IMG/VR virus record: IMGVR_UViG_3300031670_000004
Span: 1-39,874 of that record
Length of the DNA: 39,874 nucleotides
Strand: one strand, 5' to 3'
From: a virus
Of the stretch, positions 14,613-23,088 are shown one piece after another (within the stretch, counting starts at the first letter, position 1; each line of letters begins with the position of its first letter). The position numbers and the translations under genes were made by a program. The notes beneath the pieces were generated by a model that worked only from the letters and a program-made list of their open reading frames with translations, made no database searches and was not told the origin of the DNA.

Positions 14613-15437
14613 ATGTCACTCCCAGCTGGTAACCGAAGTATTAGAGATAATAACCGTATTCCGCTACTTTATGCTGTATCTTATTTAAATCCTAATCAGG
14701 GAGTACAAGTTACTGCCGATCCTGCTACGGGAGCAATATTAACATCTGCCGCTGGAGGATCGTCTACGGTTACGGCTAATCAGGGAACACCCAATACAAA
14801 TGCGAACGCATGGCCGGTAAATATTGAGAACTTTCCAGGAACGCAACCCGTATCGCTTGCTGTTAACACCCCAACTATAGCCGCAGGTACGAATGCTATA
14901 GGGACAGTCGGTATTACAAGTTTACCGGCACTTCCGGCTGGGACTAATTCAATCGGTTCAATCAGTAATACTAGCTTCACGGCCACTCAAGCTACTGGAG
15001 CTAACTTGCATGTTGATGTAGATAATCTACCAGCTACTCAGCCTGTAAGCGGTACGGTAACAGCCAATGCTGGTACTAATCTTAATACTTCAACTCTGGC
15101 TTTAGAGGCGGGCGGTAACCTAGCCACATTAACAGCAGACAACAATCAACGCTATGGCGGTGGCCTGACTCCCTACGCTAAAATCCTAACCACCAGCGAT
15201 TCAATTACTCCAGCCACAGGTAAGTCTCTACAAGTTAATTGGGTAGCCTTTATCCCTGATTCCGATAACTCCTCGGCTAACCAAGTGACTGTTGGCTTTA
15301 ATGCTGGGGCTACACTATACATAGGGTATGCTATGAGCCACTGGGAACCTTTTACAGGAGCAGTAAACCAAGTCCTAGATATTACTCTAGCCAATGCACA
15401 ACCAGTCTCAGTAATGGTACAATATCGCTCCGTTTAA
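14613..15437 (+). CDS. Beta-rich virion protein, possible fibre, 274 aa
   Basis: The central part has repeats of the type x-NxPGTQPVSLAVNTPTIAAGTNAIGTVGITSLPALPAGTNSIGSI and VDVDNLPATQPVSGTV, characteristic of surface-exposed beta-structure in phage tail and head fibres. The C-terminal domain (residues about 190-274, KSLQVNWVAFIPDSDN...PVSVMVQYRSV) is compact. It is expressed from a leaderless promoter. The attachment site on the virion cannot be decided. Confidence 0.55.
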   Translation: MSLPAGNRSIRDNNRIPLLYAVSYLNPNQGVQVTADPATGAILTSAAGGSSTVTANQGTPNTNANAWPVNIENFPGTQPVSLAVNTPTIAAGTNAIGTVGITSLPALPAGTNSIGSISNTSFTATQATGANLHVDVDNLPATQPVSGTVTANAGTNLNTSTLALEAGGNLATLTADNNQRYGGGLTPYAKILTTSDSITPATGKSLQVNWVAFIPDSDNSSANQVTVGFNAGATLYIGYAMSHWEPFTGAVNQVLDITLANAQPVSVMVQYRSV

Positions 15438-15439
15438 GG

Positions 15440-15445
15440 TATAAT
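15440..15445 (+). promoter_or_regulatory. -10 box, near-leaderless gene
   Basis: TATAAT (15440-15445) lies 7 nt before the ATG at 15453, directly after the preceding stop codon. No clear -35. Confidence 0.55.
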
Positions 15446-15452
15446 GAAAAAT

Positions 15453-15605
15453 ATGATAAACAATACTATGAGTGGCAAATTAACCACAAATGCAATTATT
15501 ACTACCAATAAGGGCAAAGAGATAAACCTTGGTGTAATAGACAAGCGTTTTACCCCACGACTTTGGTTTTATAAGTATGTGACATATAAAATAAGGAGTA
15601 AATAA
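15453..15605 (+). CDS. Small protein, 50 aa
   Basis: The ATG at 15453 follows a TATAAT box by 7 nt, with no ribosome site. The product MINNTMSGKLTTNAIITTNK... ends with a basic aromatic tail (RFTPRLWFYKYVTYKIRSK). It ends just before the next gene, and its last codons contain that gene's AAGGAG ribosome site. Function unknown. Confidence 0.45.
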   Translation: MINNTMSGKLTTNAIITTNKGKEINLGVIDKRFTPRLWFYKYVTYKIRSK

Positions 15606-15606
15606 G

Positions 15607-15969
15607 ATGGCTAATGTGATAACGACAGTCGGAAAAGCATTTGTAACATTAACTTTATCAAGTTCTATAGGCAAGTATATTGGTTGGGGAACTGGAACTG
15701 GCACCGCAGCCGTAGGTGACACAGTTCTATTCACCGAAGCCGCTGAAACACGGGTATCTGGTACGCAGAGTCAGGTCACAACCACAACAACTAATGACAC
15801 TTATCAGTGTGCTGGAACATTAGTAAGTCTTTCAGGACAAACTATTACTAACGCTGGTGTACTTAGTGCATCTACATCAGGTACGTTAATCCTACACTCA
15901 GACTTTACTGGTGTACCGCTTTTGACGAACGACTCGATTGCGTTTACTTTCAAACTTCAGCAATCATAG
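15607..15969 (+). CDS. Small virion protein, 120 aa
   Basis: The ATG at 15607 has a good ribosome site (AAGGAG, 15594-15598 region). The N-terminus MANVITTVGKAFVTLTLSSS resembles a group of small phage proteins found near fibre genes. The sequence is Thr/Ser/Gly-rich and beta-prone (SGTQSQVTTTTTNDTYQCAG, SGTLILHSDFTG). It is probably a tail or tip component; exact role unknown. Confidence 0.6.
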   Translation: MANVITTVGKAFVTLTLSSSIGKYIGWGTGTGTAAVGDTVLFTEAAETRVSGTQSQVTTTTTNDTYQCAGTLVSLSGQTITNAGVLSASTSGTLILHSDFTGVPLLTNDSIAFTFKLQQS

Positions 15970-15979
15970 GAGGTTTAAC

Positions 15980-16135
15980 ATGGTTCTCAATGGCAACCTC
16001 ACACTAACCTGTGCCAATACTACTGAGTATAATCAGGCACTTGCTGATGCTACCGCCAACTCGTACTACACGGTTACTTCGCAAGACCCAAACACATTAA
16101 CCCTCTCAATAACGATTAACAATGCACCAAACTAA
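15980..16135 (+). CDS. Small virion-module protein, 51 aa
   Basis: I chose the ATG at 15980 because AGGAGG lies 6 nt upstream, the best ribosome site nearby; the longer in-frame start would overlap the previous gene. The product MVLNGNLTLTCANTTEYNQA... looks like a small beta protein. The next gene's ATG overlaps its stop (TAATG). Function unknown. Confidence 0.6.
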   Translation: MVLNGNLTLTCANTTEYNQALADATANSYYTVTSQDPNTLTLSITINNAPN

Positions 16136-17259
16136 TGTCTCACGTTGTTACCTTTACTACTGTCGGTTCTAGCAACTGGGTTGCACCGACAACCTCTGGG
16201 GGATTGACCGTCGCATCTATCACCGCTGAGATTGAGTGTTGGGGTGGCGGGGGCGGTGGCGGAAAAGGTAGTACGGCTGAGGTTGGTGGTGGAGGTGGTG
16301 GTGCAGCTTACGCCTCAAGTACTATATCTGTTACACCTGGCACAAGTTATCCTTATACCGTCGGGGCAGGTGGAGCAGCTTCAACAAACGGCAATCCCTC
16401 ATCTTTTAATACTTCAAATGTCGTAGCTGCTAGCGGAAGTACTGGTGGAGCAGCTGGAACATTAAACACTGGTGCTGGTGGTGCAGGTGGAACAACTGCT
16501 AGTTCTACGGGTACAACTACGGTTGCTGGTTCTGCTGGTGTGGCTGGTGGTGCTGGTGGTAATGGGGCTGGTGCTGGTGGTAGCTCAAGTGGTGGCGCTG
16601 GTGGAGCAGCTTCAGGCGGTATCGGAGTCCAACCTGGCGGTGGTGGAGGTGGTGGTGGAATTCTATCTGGTGCTGGTGGCCAAGCTGGTGCTGGACAAGT
16701 CCAAATTACCTACTCGATGGTACTTACCAATCCTCCTATAACTAATACGATGACAGGTTCATCAACTGTCCAAAAAGGTGTTGGGTTACACAGAACTTAC
16801 ACCATGACAGGAACGGCAATCTTTTCTAGACTTATAACCGCTGCTCGTACTTTCACTTACACCATGATGGGTACTGCTTTATTCGCTAGAGCGGTTATCG
16901 CTGCTCGAACCTTTACTTACACCATGACTGGGACTAATAGTGTTCTGAAGAAAGTCGGCAAACCTCTCGCCTATACCATGACGGGTACTTCTAGTCTAGT
17001 TAAGTCTGTCGGCAAACCACTCAAGATGACCATGACTGGCACAACTACCATAATCAAAGCCATTACTAAGGGTGCATTTACCTACACGATGACGGGTATA
17101 GCCTTATTCGCTAGAGCTGTTATCGCTGCTAGAACATTTACTTATACTATGACAGGCTCTCTGGTCACCTTTGTACAGTTCACGACTGTGGTTCTAAGTA
17201 GGATTACTGGTGGTGGGACAACTATAGTGAAGAAGATGATTACTTATTTATTTGATTAG
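16135..17259 (+). CDS. Glycine-rich tail protein with Y-T-M-T-G repeats, 374 aa
   Basis: Residues about 30-190 form a glycine-rich domain with runs such as WGGGGGGGKG and PGGGGGGGGIL, common in phage tail fibres and thought to form a polyglycine bundle. Residues about 200-360 contain eight repeats of about 19 residues that start (Y/T)-T-M-T-G and continue with a hydrophobic stretch such as TALFARAVIAARTF. Two repeats share the same block LFARAVIAARTFTYTM, showing recent internal duplication. It is probably host-contacting. Function is inferred from composition. Confidence 0.65.
   Translation: MSHVVTFTTVGSSNWVAPTTSGGLTVASITAEIECWGGGGGGGKGSTAEVGGGGGGAAYASSTISVTPGTSYPYTVGAGGAASTNGNPSSFNTSNVVAASGSTGGAAGTLNTGAGGAGGTTASSTGTTTVAGSAGVAGGAGGNGAGAGGSSSGGAGGAASGGIGVQPGGGGGGGGILSGAGGQAGAGQVQITYSMVLTNPPITNTMTGSSTVQKGVGLHRTYTMTGTAIFSRLITAARTFTYTMMGTALFARAVIAARTFTYTMTGTNSVLKKVGKPLAYTMTGTSSLVKSVGKPLKMTMTGTTTIIKAITKGAFTYTMTGIALFARAVIAARTFTYTMTGSLVTFVQFTTVVLSRITGGGTTIVKKMITYLFD
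16741..17162 (+). repeat. Coding repeat, about 57-60 nt units (T-M-T-G)
   Basis: Eight in-frame units each begin with a codon group for T-M-(T/M)-G. Units near 16864-16921 and 17092-17148 encode nearly identical hydrophobic blocks. Sequence differences are mostly at third codon positions. Confidence 0.7.
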
Positions 17260-17287
17260 CCAGTAATTGAGATAACCCAGTCCTAGA

Positions 17288-17337
17288 TTGTGATATACTA
17301 ATCATAGGTCTAGAGCCACAGGAAACTGTGGCTTTTT
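17288..17337 (+). promoter_or_regulatory. Promoter-hairpin module 3
   Basis: TGa-TATACT (17291-17299), 6 nt, AGGTCT (17306), stem GAGCCACAG (17313-17321), loop GAAA, stem CTGTGGCTT (17326-17334), then T5. It has the longest stem of the six modules, with a GNRA tetraloop. A ribosome site and the ATG at 17353 follow. Confidence 0.8.
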
Positions 17338-17352
17338 AAATAGGAGAAATAT

Positions 17353-17763
17353 ATGCCAGCATACACATTCACAGTAAAACCAGCACCAACAGAGCCAGGC
17401 GAGTTAAGCCTATTCGGTAATGTTAGACGTGACGGATCACATGAGGCTTTAACTGGCCCCCTAGGTAATGGTATTCAAACTACCGACAATACCCCTACAA
17501 CAGCCCAGAAGTCACCTCTATCGGTTACTACCTCAGCTATTGTTAATCTTGTCACTCCACCTAACGCTACTACCCTGCTTATTTATGCTACAAGTGCCAC
17601 CTCTACAGCTACCCTAAACGTATCGGAACTATCTGCTATGGGTAGTTACATGACTTATGGTCTAAACACGCTTATATCGCTTGATTGTGGCTTACAGAAT
17701 AACTTCTACCTAGAGGCTGTTGGTGCGACTGTAAGCTTGTCATTCTGTTATGTAATAGTTTAA
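17353..17763 (+). CDS. Tail-module virion protein, 136 aa
   Basis: The gene follows a promoter-hairpin module with AGGAGAAATAT before the ATG. The product is beta-prone and Thr/Leu-rich (PNATTLLIYATSATSTATLNVSEL) with two Cys in the last third. It lies in a run of fibre-like genes. Probably a structural or tip protein; family not recognised. Confidence 0.55.
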   Translation: MPAYTFTVKPAPTEPGELSLFGNVRRDGSHEALTGPLGNGIQTTDNTPTTAQKSPLSVTTSAIVNLVTPPNATTLLIYATSATSTATLNVSELSAMGSYMTYGLNTLISLDCGLQNNFYLEAVGATVSLSFCYVIV

Positions 17764-17773
17764 GGAGTTCTGA

Positions 17774-18019
17774 ATGGCTAACGCGAAGAACTTGACGAGC
17801 TGGACACCGACTACTAAGACTAATACATCTTGGGTTCATGGCAACGTGGTTAATGTTGGTACAGCTTTTACGGTTGATAACTCTAGTAACTTTCTGGTCG
17901 ATAACTCTGGTAATTTTCTAGTTACTAATCCGACTTACGTAACTGACTTTAAGTCGCCGGCCAGTTGGACACCGACTACTAAGACCCTAACATCGTGGTC
18001 AGATACGGCGGCAGTATGA
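17774..18019 (+). CDS. Small protein with duplicated S-W-T-P-T-T-K-T ends, 81 aa
   Basis: The motif SWTPTTKT-x-TSW occurs near both termini (residues about 8-20 and 64-76). The middle holds a smaller duplication (SSNFLVDN, SGNFLVTN). A good ribosome site (AAGGAG) precedes the ATG. It overlaps the next gene by ATGA. Probably a small structural or fibre-associated protein; function unknown. Confidence 0.55.
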   Translation: MANAKNLTSWTPTTKTNTSWVHGNVVNVGTAFTVDNSSNFLVDNSGNFLVTNPTYVTDFKSPASWTPTTKTLTSWSDTAAV

Positions 18020-18849
18020 GTGTCACGCCAGTTATTATCGATAACCTACCAACTCTAACTATCAATGGGCTTAATCCTGCGACAACTATTGACGGCGTTA
18101 ATGATCTTATCCCGATCTATACAGCTAGTGCCACTGCGACTCAAGGCATAAACAGACAAACATTACTCGGAGTGACGGGTCAACCTGCCGATATTAATTC
18201 GACTCAAACCTTAACCAATAAAACAATTACCGCCCCGACAATATCCGCCCCCACTTTGAGCGGTACAGTACTCGGTACTTATACATTGGGCGGTACGCCA
18301 ACATTTCCAGCTACCGTTTTAACTACTACCGGGACTCAGACTGTAACCAATAAGACGATCAACTTTAGTAATAACACTATCAGTAACGTCTCAGGGGGTA
18401 ATTTAACGGCTTTATCGGTCACAGCCACACAGATAGCCAACAATACTATCACAGCCACTCAGATAGCCAATGGGGGTGTCGATTACGCTAATCTTCTCTC
18501 TACTATATTTAGTGGACAGATAGTTAGTTATGCGAATACTGGAACGGCTGGAGGGTATATATATTACTTGAATATGGGTGGCTTTAAGGTCTACTTTGGT
18601 TATTCAGGGAATACTGTAACTTGTGCTGGTAATACTGGAACTTCTGTGACTTGGGTAACTAAGGGTGAAACAGCCAATATTGTCGGTGGTTCGGCAGCAG
18701 GTGCACCAACAGGCAATTTATTTGTTACATCTAGTGTAGACCGAGGAAATCCTACCATTACTCAAAACATTCTTAACCTTTCCGCTGCTGGTTCGGGTGG
18801 TGGAGTAGCTGGCTACGCAGGATTTTGGTTTATGGCCATAGGATATTAA
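18016..18849 (+). CDS. Phage fibre-like protein, 277 aa
   Basis: I chose the ATG at 18016, which overlaps the previous stop. The region STQTLTNKTITAPTISAPTLSGTVLGTYTLGG (residues about 55-95), repeated in shorter form as TQTVTNKTINFSNNTIS, is a widespread signature of phage tail-fibre shafts. The C-terminal domain (residues about 165-277) is Gly/Ser-rich and may be the receptor-binding head. It is probably a tail fibre or spike. Confidence 0.7.
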   Translation: MSVTPVIIDNLPTLTINGLNPATTIDGVNDLIPIYTASATATQGINRQTLLGVTGQPADINSTQTLTNKTITAPTISAPTLSGTVLGTYTLGGTPTFPATVLTTTGTQTVTNKTINFSNNTISNVSGGNLTALSVTATQIANNTITATQIANGGVDYANLLSTIFSGQIVSYANTGTAGGYIYYLNMGGFKVYFGYSGNTVTCAGNTGTSVTWVTKGETANIVGGSAAGAPTGNLFVTSSVDRGNPTITQNILNLSAAGSGGGVAGYAGFWFMAIGY

Positions 18850-18876
18850 CCATGACATTAACAAGGAATATATAAA

Positions 18877-19779
18877 ATGCTTACCCTCTCACAAATATCT
18901 GCAAGAGCCTACGATACACTTGGTTCGCCGAACGATAACGGTGTAACCCTCTTAAACATAGCTCAGGATATAAACCAAGGCCAACAGTTATTTAAGAACG
19001 CTGCTAGAAGTTATTGGACACGCCAACAGGTGACAGCTAACTTAGTAGACGGACAGCAGGACTATCAGATGCCTGCTAACTTTGTCAGAACTACGGAAGT
19101 CACTATTACGGCTAATGGTATTGTTTATCCTCTAGTACAAGTCTTGAGTGAACATAAATGGAATCAGTTAAATATAATCCCTGCAGTCACGATCTATATC
19201 CCTACCCGTTGTTTTGTTAAAGGCTTCAATGTCCTATCCGTCTGGCCAGCACCGAGCACTAATAACATCGGGACTTTAAGCGTATCGTTTGAACCACGCT
19301 CACGTGACTGGAACTCTAACCTGGCAGATATAACCGGAACGGCTGCGGTTAATAACGGTAATACCCTGGTCACAGACTCAGGTACATCATTTAAGAACTT
19401 TATGGTAGGCGATGCATTTACTGTAACTGATGGAACTGGTGGTAACTGGTATCCGATTAACAACATACCGACAGACAATACCCTGAACCTGCAGAACTAC
19501 TACATTGACCAGACTAACGCTACGGCTACCTATCTTATCGGGCAAGTACCAGATATCCCAGAGGATTATCAGATGGCACTTGTTTACTTCCCCTGCTATC
19601 AGTTCATGCTAAAAAGAGGTGATAGTGAAAGGGCAGATCACTTCTATGGGCTGTTTAATGACTTACTACAACGCTACATCGAGACTTATAACGTGAAGAC
19701 TACGGGGATTGTTCAGACTAAGCAACGTGGACAAAATTTCAGTATTATGGGGATACCACCCCAGAATTTAACTGGCTAG
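18877..19779 (+). CDS. Tail adaptor protein (gp11/tail tubular A-like)
   Basis: 300 aa. The N-terminal helices (LTLSQISARAYDTLG...ARSYWTRQQVTANL) followed by DGQQDYQMPANFVRTTEVTI, and the C-terminal PDIPEDYQMALVYFPCYQFMLKRGDSERADHFYGLFNDLLQRYIE, match the layout of podovirus head-tail adaptors (helix bundle, beta insertion, long C-terminal helices). The middle VNNGNTLVTDSGTSFKNF segment is an Ig-like insertion. It would join the portal to the tail hub. Assigned by pattern and by its position before the large hub gene. Confidence 0.65.
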   Translation: MLTLSQISARAYDTLGSPNDNGVTLLNIAQDINQGQQLFKNAARSYWTRQQVTANLVDGQQDYQMPANFVRTTEVTITANGIVYPLVQVLSEHKWNQLNIIPAVTIYIPTRCFVKGFNVLSVWPAPSTNNIGTLSVSFEPRSRDWNSNLADITGTAAVNNGNTLVTDSGTSFKNFMVGDAFTVTDGTGGNWYPINNIPTDNTLNLQNYYIDQTNATATYLIGQVPDIPEDYQMALVYFPCYQFMLKRGDSERADHFYGLFNDLLQRYIETYNVKTTGIVQTKQRGQNFSIMGIPPQNLTG

Positions 19780-19798
19780 TCAATACCAAAAAACTCTA

Positions 19799-19827
19799 TT
19801 GCTCTATCCTCTATTTTTTGATACAAT
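19799..19827 (+). promoter_or_regulatory. Leaderless promoter for second HNH gene
   Basis: TTGCTC (19799-19804), 17 nt, TACAAT (19822-19827) with TGa upstream, then 6 nt to the ATG at 19834. No ribosome site is present. This is the same geometry as at the first HNH gene. Confidence 0.65.
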
Positions 19828-19833
19828 AATAGT

Positions 19834-20625
19834 ATGCCAAAAGCTAGACATAAGGTTAAACGTATCTGTGAGACATGTAATAAAGAGTTTGAAAGATATC
19901 CTAGTCAAGCTAAACGATTCTGCTCTAAAAACTGTATGTTTATAGGGCAAAAGGGTAGTGGACACCCTAACTATATAGGGACTGTCGCTTGTGTGTGTGG
20001 ATATTGTGGCAAACATCTTGAGAAGCACGCTCGTTACATTGAGAAATATAAAACTACCTATTGTAATGCTCGCTGTCATGATAAAGCTCAAATAGGCGTT
20101 GAAATTGCTCCTAGACTAGAACTTAAATGTCAGCAGTGTGGAAATGTCTTTAGGGTTAAAAAGTCTGGGCTAGCTAATCATCACATGTTTTGCACTCCAC
20201 GCTGTCGTTACGACAGTCAAAAAGTGGCCAAGATAGAGCGTACATGCGAACATTGTCATAATATATTTTTAGCTTTTCCCTCGGCTATAAAATATCATGG
20301 CGCTAGATTTTGTAGCAATACCTGTAAAGATACATATAATCGAGGCTGGAATAATGTCAGATTTAAAGATGCTTCCTCTGAAGTAGAGAAGTTAAGACAA
20401 AGTCCAGCATATATAGCTTGGCGTACGTCTGTTTTTATTCGTGACGGTAAAAAGTGTATCTGGTGTGGCTCTACGAAAGATATTGAGGCTGACCACATTA
20501 AGCCACGCTACTTATTCCCTGAACTTACGCTTGAGTTGTCTAACGGGCGCACCCTCTGTAATAGTTGTCACCGCAAAACTCCATCTTATATGAATAGATA
20601 TATGAAACGCTCAGACTTCGAGTAG
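19834..20625 (+). CDS. Zinc-finger HNH endonuclease, free-standing
   Basis: 263 aa. Four Cys-rich modules of the type CETCNKEF...RFCSKNC occur in tandem (starting near residues 12, 47, 89 and 131), each a treble-clef-like DNA-binding knuckle. The C-terminal HNH domain (about residues 200-250) is CIWCGSTKDIEADHIKPRYLFPELTLELSNGRTLCNSCHRKT, with the DH, N and H catalytic pattern and two CxxC zinc pairs. It lies between adaptor and tail hub with its own leaderless promoter, so it is probably a selfish insertion. The N-terminal fingers resemble those of the antisense intein endonuclease. Confidence 0.88.
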   Translation: MPKARHKVKRICETCNKEFERYPSQAKRFCSKNCMFIGQKGSGHPNYIGTVACVCGYCGKHLEKHARYIEKYKTTYCNARCHDKAQIGVEIAPRLELKCQQCGNVFRVKKSGLANHHMFCTPRCRYDSQKVAKIERTCEHCHNIFLAFPSAIKYHGARFCSNTCKDTYNRGWNNVRFKDASSEVEKLRQSPAYIAWRTSVFIRDGKKCIWCGSTKDIEADHIKPRYLFPELTLELSNGRTLCNSCHRKTPSYMNRYMKRSDFE

Positions 20626-20671
20626 TGCTATAATAAAACTAGGTTTTGAGCCACTCTAATGTGGCTTTTTT
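20626..20671 (+). promoter_or_regulatory. Promoter-hairpin module 4
   Basis: TGc-TATAAT (20626-20634), 6 nt, AGGTTTT (20641), stem GAGCCAC (20648-20654), 6-nt loop, stem GTGGCT (20661-20666), then T6. The ATG at 20677 follows the T-tract after only a few bases, without a ribosome site. Confidence 0.78.
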
Positions 20672-20676
20672 ATTTT

Positions 20677-22752
20677 ATGGCAGATAACAGTTCAAACATC
20701 ATCGACATCAACCAGCAGTCATTCGTTGCTGGGCAATCACTTGACCCTAAGTTGGCGGTGGCTAATTCATACTACCAATCTATAGCTTTAGATAACCGTT
20801 CACTGCCATCGCAGATATCTGTACTTCCGGGGCCACAGAACATATCTAATTCACTAGGTGGTCTTATTACAGCTATGGAACAAGACTTGAATGGTGTCCG
20901 CTGGGGTTCAGGTGTAGATGGTGGCATTTATAAGATAGATACATCCGACGTTGTAACGCCTATAGATACGATGACCGAAGCAGGTTCGGCTGGTATGCTC
21001 TACTCTCAGGTTACCGACCAGTTATACATTCCTGGCCAGACAATGGTATCAATGTATGGTCAGGTGACTACCGGCAATCCAGGACAACCAGTTTTTAGGT
21101 CTAATCAATTCGCTCAGTCTGCCTCAACAGCTAATGGTTGCGTTAATCTATTCACTTCTACCGGCTTCTTTGATGGTTCAGCTCGCAATAACTCTCAGTC
21201 ACTAGCTACTGGCATTACCGAGAATACAGTAATAGGCGGTTCGGTCGTAACTAACTCTACAAATACCTACTCAGTGCCTACTACCGTTACATTAACTCCG
21301 ACTACTCAGTGTCCGTTCTCACCCGACATTGAACCGTTTTACTCAATCATGGTCTATATCAAGGCTAAGGGGACGGGTGACTGGACACTAACACTTTATA
21401 ATCAACTCCAGATCGTTATAGCCACCGTGACTGTTACTAACGCCAATCTTACATCTGGGGCATATAACAAGTTCGCATTCGGTAAACAGGTCAGAGCTTT
21501 AGTTAATGCCTCGCAGACTGGTACATCAGGTACTTATAGTTGGGTGGTAACCTCTACGGTTGCGGACGGTACGGTTGGCACTCTAACTAGTGGTGATTTA
21601 TCGACTGCCGACTTCCTATTATTCGCTTACCGTCTAGTCCAAACACACAATGGCTGGCATCCTACGGCTTACTTTAACGGTGCGGGTTTTGGTGCTTTAT
21701 GTATCGGTAATGGTCAGTATCTATCTCTATACAACTTTGGTAATGACTCTAACCCGACTAACTATCAGTGGGTCAGGCATTTCCTAACATTTAAGCAGGG
21801 GTATGAGGTCTGCGGTATTACAACCAATAACCAGTATCTAATCATAGCCTGTGAGCGTAGGTCTAATGAGCCTACTCGGAACGCTCAAGACGGGTGTCTG
21901 TACTTCTGGGACGGTACTACGAATGCGCCGGCTATGTTTATAGATGTACCAATGGGATCACCTTATGAGATTTACACGGCTAATAACGTGACTTATTTCA
22001 CGTGCGCAGGTTCACTGTTCGCTTGGTCAGGTGGACAGACGGTTATCAAGGTACGCAAACTAGCCTACCAACAGACTGACTACTTAGGTGCAGTTGACTC
22101 TACAATAACTAATCCAAACATGATGGCTATGCGTTACAACGTGCTGATGATTGGCTATCCAAGCTCGACTACTAATATAAACCTCAACTACGGGGTGTAC
22201 TCATGGGGTACGGTTGAGCTGACCTTCCCGAACTCACTAGCCTTATCTTACCTGTTGGCTAATCAGTATATGAATAACACCGGCAGTATCTCTAACTTAC
22301 AGATCGGTTGTGTATATAACTTCGTTGATGCCATGTATATCTCTTGGAGCTACACGGATGCCAGTTCAGTCACGCACTACGGGATGGATAGACTTAACAA
22401 TAGTTCACCCTCAGCACCGGCATTTAGCTTTACTTCGCTAATCTACGATGGTGGCTCGGTCTATAAGATCAAAGAGGGGCTGAGAGTTAAGCTGACTACC
22501 CTAGCACTTCCAGCAGGCTATACTATAAATATGTGGTACTCCCTCGATCGTGGCACTAAAGTATTTCCAACTGGTGCTACGTTAGGTACGGGTTCAACTG
22601 GAGCAACACTAGACATAAACCAACGCTACCACGAAGTTCAGTATGGGTTTACAGGTACATCTACTGGCGTAAACAGTCCAGCTGTTGTCTTGGGCATTAC
22701 TCACCAACTGGATACTCTGCCACGTGAACAAAACCTGATTGCGAGCCAATAA
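20677..22752 (+). CDS. Tail hub/stabilisation protein (beta-propeller-like)
   Basis: 691 aa from the ATG at 20677, which lies just behind a promoter hairpin. It has long Thr/Ser/Tyr/Asn-rich beta structure with repeated W and G motifs (YLIIACERRSNEPTRNAQDGCLYFWDG, YFTCAGSLFAWSGG), suggestive of propeller blades. The C-terminal jelly-roll-like part carries LREQ-like TLPREQNLIAS. Size and place after the adaptor match the tail hub/nozzle proteins of podoviruses (gp12 or P22 gp10-like). No enzymatic motif is visible. Called on size, composition and position. Confidence 0.62.
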   Translation: MADNSSNIIDINQQSFVAGQSLDPKLAVANSYYQSIALDNRSLPSQISVLPGPQNISNSLGGLITAMEQDLNGVRWGSGVDGGIYKIDTSDVVTPIDTMTEAGSAGMLYSQVTDQLYIPGQTMVSMYGQVTTGNPGQPVFRSNQFAQSASTANGCVNLFTSTGFFDGSARNNSQSLATGITENTVIGGSVVTNSTNTYSVPTTVTLTPTTQCPFSPDIEPFYSIMVYIKAKGTGDWTLTLYNQLQIVIATVTVTNANLTSGAYNKFAFGKQVRALVNASQTGTSGTYSWVVTSTVADGTVGTLTSGDLSTADFLLFAYRLVQTHNGWHPTAYFNGAGFGALCIGNGQYLSLYNFGNDSNPTNYQWVRHFLTFKQGYEVCGITTNNQYLIIACERRSNEPTRNAQDGCLYFWDGTTNAPAMFIDVPMGSPYEIYTANNVTYFTCAGSLFAWSGGQTVIKVRKLAYQQTDYLGAVDSTITNPNMMAMRYNVLMIGYPSSTTNINLNYGVYSWGTVELTFPNSLALSYLLANQYMNNTGSISNLQIGCVYNFVDAMYISWSYTDASSVTHYGMDRLNNSSPSAPAFSFTSLIYDGGSVYKIKEGLRVKLTTLALPAGYTINMWYSLDRGTKVFPTGATLGTGSTGATLDINQRYHEVQYGFTGTSTGVNSPAVVLGITHQLDTLPREQNLIASQ

Positions 22753-23087
22753 TGTATCCCGGAGGCTCACAATTTCAAAGTGATATGTACAGCAATGTAC
22801 CTAATATGTCGCTTATGTTCACTCTATACACTCCTATTTTCGGGAGTGGTTCATTTGTTATCCAACCAGCCACTCCTGGTCAAGTCCAAGATGGCTATCC
22901 AACTATACCTTATCTATCGCTAGAGGCGGTTTTATACGAAGCACAATCATCTAATCCGCAGGTTGCACCAGTAAATATACGAGGTGGTAGTAATACTGGT
23001 CAGCAAGTTATTTCTAGTAATCAAGTTAGCATGGACGGGACTGGTACGCCTAGAGCATTAAGCGGTTACCAGACAACAGGAGGTTAA
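22752..23087 (+). CDS. Small tail-module protein, 111 aa
   Basis: The ATG at 22752 overlaps the hub stop (TAATG), which suggests translational coupling with the hub. The product is Gly/Pro/Gln/Ser-rich (FVIQPATPGQVQDGYPTIPY, RGGSNTGQQVISSNQVSMDGTGTPRALSGYQ). Probably a minor tail protein; family not recognised. Confidence 0.55.
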   Translation: MYPGGSQFQSDMYSNVPNMSLMFTLYTPIFGSGSFVIQPATPGQVQDGYPTIPYLSLEAVLYEAQSSNPQVAPVNIRGGSNTGQQVISSNQVSMDGTGTPRALSGYQTTGG

Positions 23088-23088
23088 T

